Assembly: GCA_023091735.1 (NCBI GenBank)
Contig: JALKBU010001012.1
Span: forward strand, 1 to 18,432
Source: Trichomonas tenax
Taxonomy: Eukaryota; Parabasalia; Trichomonadida; Trichomonadidae
Length of the DNA stretch: 18,432 nt
Reading direction: 5' to 3'
The position numbers were made by a program, and so were the translations under genes. This document shows positions 13,701-18,432 of the stretch, piece by piece. Position 1 is the first letter of the stretch; each line of letters begins with the position of its first letter. The notes below the pieces were generated by a model. That model searched no databases, had not been told where the DNA came from, and saw only the letters and a program-made list of their open reading frames with translations.

Positions 13701-16374
13701 CTTCTTTGAGTTGTTTGAACTCCTCTGATGATGTAACACGCATAGCAGCGAAGGAAATCGAATAAAGACTCCATGGATCCTTTGTGTTTAGTGACAAAAT
13801 CTCAGTACAGCTGCCCAAAGCGATAGTTGAGAATAATGCGCCGTGCTGCGATGGGTTATTATCGTCGTTGTTACGGGAGAATCTGTGGAGAATGATCAAG
13901 AGTGTTGGATTGTTGTTTTTATCGAGTAAATCTGGAGTAATGCTATTAGTGATAATTAATGTAGCATTTCTGGACAAACTTGCGTCGGCGCCATTAACTA
14001 AGTTTCCTTTGATGATTTGTGTGAGAACTAAGTGAAGACCGCTGCGATTTTCTGTTGAAATTCCTTTGACAAGGTGATGGGCAATTTGTGCAATGTGGAA
14101 CATGTAAACGAATCCATACATTGAGGTGATTACATCGTTGAATGAAATATCTGGTAAATCTGGCTCTAGCACAGGATCGAGTTGATTTTGGATTGTGATT
14201 AAAGCATCTGTGTTGATACGTTCCTCGTTATCTTGGATGATTTCGTAAATGATTCTGTAGTTATATGAAGCCCGTTGCTTTGCTTCAATGAGATACTTTG
14301 CGAAACGAATGGCTGTTGTGCGAATTATGTATGAAGAAGCACATATTCCGACAACTATGAGATAGTTGATGTTTGTGAGAGCATCATCTGTCAATCTTGT
14401 GTCAGATTCGATTGACATCTCGAAAAGATGATGGATAATGACTATTGTAATAAACAGACCGAGATTTGAGCATCCATTTGTCGAAGAGATCATGTTTTCG
14501 AAGAGAATGTTGATAATTTCGGAAAACTTCGTGTATTTATAAGCGATAATTTCGAGTGCTAAGATCGAAGCAATGGCGTTTCGTGGTGACAGAGATACTA
14601 GTGATGAAATCATTGTCTTCAATGGAATGTTTTCATAAGGAATTTCTGGCATAATTGAGGTTAATTGCAAAATCGATTCATCAACTATGCCATCACTCAT
14701 TGTAAATGAAAGATTTGAGTCATTCACAGCGAATACATCCGGTTTGTTCTTGATTCTCAACGATTTCTGCCAGCGATTAAGTTGCATTGGAACAGTCTTT
14801 GTCGGCTGAATGTTGTATGAAATTGGATGGCTGGCATCGAGAAGCTTAGCGATGACGGCTTCAACGCCCATATCATACTCATTGCAAAGCGATTGTGCTG
14901 ATTGCCACATGAAAAGTTGGTTGGTATTTGCAGAACTATTGGTGGATGATTCGAGCATTCCTGCGCACTGCCTTGCGAAAATACGAATGATTTCGGCCTT
15001 GTCACCTTGATATTTGCTATCTTTGTTGATTAATTTTTGGACAGCCAAGCAAACACCCTCCATATTGTCCTGGAAGAAAGGTGCCTGAACAAATTTGAGT
15101 AAGTGCTTGACGAAATTAGAGCCCGTAATGACAGCGAGTTGGACGATAAAACAAGATAATTCATTCTGTGCATATTTGAACGATTTGTGGTAGTCTTGGA
15201 CTGTCTTAATTGCGTAGTCTATGAATGGTTGATCAGCGCGTGGATTGTTGAGCTGCCAAAGGAAATTAACACCATTATTCAGAGCGTGAGGTGTTGCGTA
15301 GTTTAAACCGTTAATAAACTGCTGCAATTGAATGATGGATGAAAATCCACCCGAAACATCACCAATTATTGGCTCAATGTATTTCTTGCAATAATCAACG
15401 TATTTCTGAGCCATCTTCTTATGTGTGGAGAAGTTATATAGGAGGGCATGGAACTGGTGGCCATATCCTAAATAACCCTTATTACCAGTATAGCTTTTTG
15501 TGAAATTATTTGCTTTATAAATGAAATCACTGTTAGAGAGTGACTGGTCGCCAGCCAATATTTGGCCTACAAAGTTTGTAATGCACTGGAACATCGCCTC
15601 AATTGTAGACGGTGGAACTTCTTTCTTCTTGTAATATTTCTGAAAAATTTCGATATAATTCTCTAAAACTTTTGAGTTGAAGTTATTTTTTTCTGTGATT
15701 GTGATTTCTGAGAACACTTTGAAGAAGATTTCAATTTGAATTGGAGTAAATGAAAATAAGGTGCTCAATCTTGCAAGGAACTCCTTGCAAATTTCGGTGT
15801 TATTGTTCTCTGAGAGGACAGAAATGCAATGTGCATATATGCTTCCTGGTATTAAGTCGAAACGATGAATATGATCAGGTTTGGTCAAATCAATGTAACT
15901 GTATATATGTCTGGCCATAAAAGTCTTTTCATCGTCAGACACGTTGTTGCCAATCTCGAGACGTATTGAAAAGAACATCGCTTTAACGATTTCAACCATA
16001 GTATTAATCGACAGCTTGCCCCAAATTGATTTTGAGTGTTCCAGTGGTAATCTAGAGATCAAAGGATTGGAAGCATTCGATTCATCATCGCCTGAACCTT
16101 CGTAATAAATTTTTGGAAATGTTAAATCAATCAATTTGAAAGTGTCAATGAAAGCATTTGCTGAAACTCCGACAATTTGTGTGATAACCTTTTTAAGGCC
16201 GTAATCTCGAACCCAAAACTCAGTCAGAAATTTTTCGAATTCAGAAAATCCCGCAGGAGTCTCCGATAACTCCTTGGGAAAACTTGAAACCATTTCCTGG
16301 CTGATCCATGACATAGTACTCGACAAAAGAGAGTTGTCAATGTAAGCCTGGAGGATACTTTTCGTTGATTTCAT
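10795..16374 (-). CDS. Large helical-repeat protein, probably a Furry/Mor2/Tao3-like morphogenesis scaffold
   Basis: A single uninterrupted 1859-codon ORF, ATG at 16374, TAA at 10795-10797. The protein is almost entirely amphipathic helices with no catalytic motif, membrane segment or signal peptide, as in HEAT/ARM-type scaffolds. Features that recall Furry-family proteins are an N-terminal region of helical repeats containing a NFLWQLNNPR-like segment followed by FIVQLAVI, and at about 1150-1280 a run of helices (HLRALTLFANVALGTL), then QLLSPWITSVSV (LLPWL-x-NIEL in Furry), then a helical pair ending in a LINTWPE-type segment. In other eukaryotes these proteins bind NDR/LATS kinases with Mob and control cell polarity. 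At 1859 residues it is shorter than yeast Tao3 or animal Furry. The C-terminal 200 residues are charged and less ordered. The assignment rests on remembered patterns; another alpha-solenoid family is possible. A TCACCTT initiator-like element lies about 26 bases upstream. Confidence 0.85.
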   Translation of the reverse strand: MKSTKSILQAYIDNSLLSSTMSWISQEMVSSFPKELSETPAGFSEFEKFLTEFWVRDYGLKKVITQIVGVSANAFIDTFKLIDLTFPKIYYEGSGDDESNASNPLISRLPLEHSKSIWGKLSINTMVEIVKAMFFSIRLEIGNNVSDDEKTFMARHIYSYIDLTKPDHIHRFDLIPGSIYAHCISVLSENNNTEICKEFLARLSTLFSFTPIQIEIFFKVFSEITITEKNNFNSKVLENYIEIFQKYYKKKEVPPSTIEAMFQCITNFVGQILAGDQSLSNSDFIYKANNFTKSYTGNKGYLGYGHQFHALLYNFSTHKKMAQKYVDYCKKYIEPIIGDVSGGFSSIIQLQQFINGLNYATPHALNNGVNFLWQLNNPRADQPFIDYAIKTVQDYHKSFKYAQNELSCFIVQLAVITGSNFVKHLLKFVQAPFFQDNMEGVCLAVQKLINKDSKYQGDKAEIIRIFARQCAGMLESSTNSSANTNQLFMWQSAQSLCNEYDMGVEAVIAKLLDASHPISYNIQPTKTVPMQLNRWQKSLRIKNKPDVFAVNDSNLSFTMSDGIVDESILQLTSIMPEIPYENIPLKTMISSLVSLSPRNAIASILALEIIAYKYTKFSEIINILFENMISSTNGCSNLGLFITIVIIHHLFEMSIESDTRLTDDALTNINYLIVVGICASSYIIRTTAIRFAKYLIEAKQRASYNYRIIYEIIQDNEERINTDALITIQNQLDPVLEPDLPDISFNDVITSMYGFVYMFHIAQIAHHLVKGISTENRSGLHLVLTQIIKGNLVNGADASLSRNATLIITNSITPDLLDKNNNPTLLIILHRFSRNNDDNNPSQHGALFSTIALGSCTEILSLNTKDPWSLYSISFAAMRVTSSEEFKQLKEEDKYFPFLLDILDKISNHIYQINLIDSNNQINLKQFDLMPHLTGFISNVLITLRHIAKLYYSNHSKPLPGPFESEVFLDSNAFDKEKWLPWVCLMLPTQFEQLATETLSDMLKVATPTENLLTKYSNHAKKFSPHVLASFLHHDIKQLSKYIEESCHPKRMTTSEVFFQAIALLFKPFVSISEWKNHILEHGLEDSNPEISEAIFQKSGALLAIALAYLANTEVEREVHLRALTLFANVALGTLSMLRQPDKVNEILDALDSIKSIISSRHSHLSGGAVCMLSTTLATTHVFATEQFVSTVFHFIMKWPLIPALSQLLSPWITSVSVSPRSQVLKQGDPAFYAFTPLSFIDDVVALPSSPSTFTIITKIVTSQERFTQDILTVLFYRMLLSDASAGEMGQRSAMLHALINTWPERTVDLIGDCIGISGYHYFAKHINDIRTFSYVEVIEILLAVLANVTNILPFHKARILVFILINIDLYTESAAPLIIKFAPNFVQTGEFVDQLIGELKTVFGQECLRWACCCSDFGLATRGALFYGKVLTPVTTDGIISLTRALADAANMLYENPLADDAIMAQNYIEVVTETLSAAVNKLLSTGQTENPLSELFWLAAMLLQCTKSLNIIDQLLKILAALLNDEKTMKEAAISIPPSFNGFISYLAHSTFTKTCIPLLVVLLSRLSKYPRLAGDNGALQLAILVPPLEELFPLDDKSFFSELSNHMSESDQISKWLKQLATTRAVSAHSLKIKVIEHGTKNLTNESIADVIDIFDHVKMALGRHRYDPVYLACITIANNAKNIQGCHIEHIAREAADDDNPENAPTKNSLLQTINTKGAGIAEKEKDEKSAPKYIEVPKPERKSVAFSFDNPSNFPPLFFSSVEVEKLDKSLAGTKTSKDNKEAFDKMPLEPFENLDSLVQKMDEYAPELLITGRYEVKYMGKIFVEMFRDYKKNEGDNKNTDRMFFTSVFNLKL

Positions 16375-16395
16375 TTGGTTTAATTTTCAAACAAA

Positions 16396-16402
16396 AAGGT
16401 GA
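16396..16402 (-). promoter_or_regulatory. Possible initiator (TCACCTT) of the large helical-repeat gene
   Basis: On the minus strand TCACCTTTTTG begins at 16402, about 26 bases before the ATG at 16374. It is the best TCA+pyrimidine element near the start, though weaker than those of the genes at 2355 and 7652. Confidence 0.35.
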
Positions 16403-16877
16403 CACTTGTTCAAATTTTTCAAATACAAAAGTGACAATGTGTGCCAGTATCGCCCCTACCTTTTTCTATAAAAATCACTTTTAAACGAAATAAATTGTTT
16501 AACGGTTTGTGTGCGGTTTGTGTTGTGAAATTGAAATCAGATGAATACTGCATTATGTTTGTTACATTTAGTATTGGGTTTTTGACAAAATATGCGGTTG
16601 ATTGTATTTTCGCTGCTGTGGGTTCCCGAGGCGTTGGGAAAATGACCAATTAACGTATAGTACGTAGGGAAAAGTGAACTAACGTACAAAAGTTTACATA
16701 ACTATCGTCGTGATCGTCACCAACTTCATAAATAATAAGCAAATCAAGCTTGGTTGAGTGCTCACGGTCATTTCTCATCCATGCGGAATAAACCATCATG
16801 CTAGACACAGTGTTTATGGTTTAATTAATGATTGATTATGTAGATTTGTGTGTTTTAGAGCTGATATTCTCCATGTG

Positions 16878-16895
16878 TAGCTAACATGTTAGCTA
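16878..16895. repeat. Perfect 18-bp palindrome
   Basis: TAGCTAACATGTTAGCTA reads identically on both strands. It lies in gene-free DNA upstream of the large minus-strand gene. Confidence 0.8.
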
Positions 16896-17240
16896 TATGA
16901 TAGCACTACTTAGAAAAACGACGAATAACATTAAATAGAGGAATATAATTTTGAAAAAGAATTTCTTGCAGTGATAGAATGTGTATGATATTTGCTTGGG
17001 ATAGAGTAACCTATGGTGTAAAGTAATACAATAAAGATTAGTCTGAATAATAAAGATTAAAATGATGAAAAAAATATATGCATACGTTTTATATAAAGAA
17101 TATAGAATTGATAATAGCCAAATGTATATTAAATGTGAATTAACTCTGAAAATGGATTTAGGGGTAAAAAAAATAAGAAGAATTGAATATGATAAATAAT
17201 GATGTGAAAAAGAACGTATAATACTGTATCTTAAAATTGA

Positions 17241-17360
17241 TAACGTGTGAATGATTCTAAACACGAAATACAACTTGCGAAATTTTGAAAAAAATAAACG
17301 TGTTGAGAATGGAATGAAAGTGCTGCTACGCGATGCTGTTAACGTGTGAATGATTCTAAA
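17241..17360 (+). repeat. Pair of 21-bp direct repeats, 99 bp apart
   Basis: The same 21 bases (TAACGTGTGAATGATTC then TAAA) occur at 17241-17261 and 17340-17360, and both copies are followed three bases later by GAAAT. The intervening 78 bases show no ORF or symmetry. Confidence 0.8.
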
Positions 17361-17778
17361 AATGAAATCCTTGCAAGCTCACTTTTAGATAACTAATTTC
17401 TGCATTAATTAAAATTTGTTAGTATTTTACAATTTTAATGACGTCTTTTTAAAATCATGTGATAAATATTAGCAATCTAAGCAAGAGAAAGATTTTCTTT
17501 GTTAATTGCAATATTACCAAGTTATAAAAAATGAGGCCTACAAATCGATCCACGATGAGTCCACAACAAAAGTTCTTATTCAGTAGAACGTATCTGTATC
17601 TAATTGATACCAAAGCCAAACAAAATTTCGACTTTTTTAAAGAATGATGAGATTCGCTGTATCTTCCTATAGTTTGTATACTTTTGCTTGTTTTGCATGA
17701 CGATTCATATGATATCTGCTCCAAGAGAGCTCAACAAATCCCAATAATCGTTAGAACTCACCAAATAAAATAATTAAT

Positions 17779-18215
17779 AGGGGTTTTGGAGATAGCCCCT
17801 AAAATACAGTTTGCAATTTGTAACCCCACTCAACTGTATCAAAATCGTATAAAGTTGAGGACAGCAAGATTAACAGCCTGGAATATGGATTTCTGGTTGT
17901 ATTTTCATTATTCAATCTTAACTGCTCTTCGTAGAATAACTCTTGATCTTCAAATTCATGAAGAGAGCGGATTTGCAATAACACATGCTCTTCGCATATC
18001 ATGTAGTATCAATGCCCTTCAATGCATTGACGAGAAATTCCTAAATCTTTGAGAATTGATTTAAAAATATCAGCAATAGTTTTAGACATCAATTTATCGT
18101 TGACATTCGAAGAACTCATGAATTCTTGAACGACAAGCCACTAGACTTTCACTGGCTAGAGGTACATCTGCGTTGATGATCCTCAAAATCAGTGGAAAAC
18201 TCATCAGCTGTTTTC
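17779..18215 (-). pseudogene. Probable decayed gene fragments (possibly BTB-like)
   Basis: Successive minus-strand pieces in shifting frames look protein-like but are broken by stops: DVPLASESLVACRSRIHEFF (near 18110-18170), MSKTIADIFKSILKDLGIS (near 18030-18090), and a 67-codon open stretch ending at 17799 (EFEDQELFYEEQLRLN). The first piece recalls the part of BTB-type domains where a buried strand is followed by a short helix ending in S-R-S/I-F, but the match is weak. No ATG-started ORF covers the region. It may be a degraded member of a large trichomonad gene family. Confidence 0.25.
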
Positions 18216-18432
18216 ACAATTTGCAATTCTGGCAGATTTGAGCTCACAATATGCTATAGTTTCTATTATCGGATTTTCATTTTATCTTTCTGCGCATTGT
18301 AAATTTTGGGCGTCACTGAATTTTCTACGCCTACTCAAACATCTCGATTTTTCTCCACCAGTATGAATATTTAAGGTCTAATTTTGGTGGCAAATGAAAA
18401 ATTTTCCCATCTAAAATGCTGTGGATATATAA

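Larger units (their letters stand above)
16403..17778. other. Long AT-rich region without a supported gene
   Basis: Open stretches on both strands (16419-16649, 16441-16653, 16893-17273 and 17455-17724) have random-looking, AT-driven composition (many I, F, L, Y, K) and no motif. Only the palindrome at 16878 and the direct repeat at 17241/17340 stand out. Confidence 0.55.

Noticed and set aside
16893..17273. 126-codon minus-strand ORF rich in I, F, L and Y
   Set aside because: Composition is what AT-rich non-coding DNA gives; no promoter element and no pattern of real membrane helices and loops.
1..18432. Introns with the conserved trichomonad 3' signal (ACTAACACACAG)
   Set aside because: No such motif found on either strand, and the main ORFs are uninterrupted.

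Overview
The window looks like nuclear DNA of a trichomonad-type protist (Parabasalia, perhaps Tritrichomonas-like). Coding regions are uninterrupted and no trichomonad-type intron signal was found. Spacers are very AT-rich. Several start codons sit 8-26 bases downstream of an initiator-like TCA element, one stop codon overlaps a UAAA-type poly(A) signal, and the code is standard. This is an inference from sequence style, not a database match.

Left part (1-2340): the window opens inside the 3' end of a gene whose product resembles the tip of a phage tail-collar fibre, which suggests the edge of a virus-like DNA element such as a Maverick/Polinton. It is followed by an array of about 121-bp tandem repeats, two small divergent unrecognised ORFs (one without an ATG and ending in a perfect 21-bp hairpin), and a GC-richer non-coding stretch.

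Middle part (2344-10012): a clear host gene encodes an 842-residue disordered protein with about 18 FPxR motifs. Next comes the most interesting locus: a tRNA-Phe gene (minus strand) with a small nuclease-like ORF immediately 3' of it. The ORF resembles the endonuclease end of a non-LTR retrotransposon. On its far side is an 18-bp exact copy of the tRNA 3' end, so the segment is bracketed by direct repeats like a tRNA-targeted insertion. The ORF is cut by an in-frame TAA, after which 40 acidic codons continue in the same frame. Beyond the tRNA lie two small membrane-protein genes, an RPB12-like RNA polymerase subunit gene and an unrecognised gene for a probably alpha-helical protein, which has a perfect E2F-type palindrome just upstream of its start.

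Right part (10013-18432): a 1859-residue helical-repeat protein on the minus strand, tentatively a Furry/Mor2/Tao3-like morphogenesis scaffold, followed by about 2 kb with no intact gene. The last 600 bases hold minus-strand fragments that look like a decayed gene. Apart from the proposed insertion at the tRNA, the host genes appear to be separate transcription units, not an operon.
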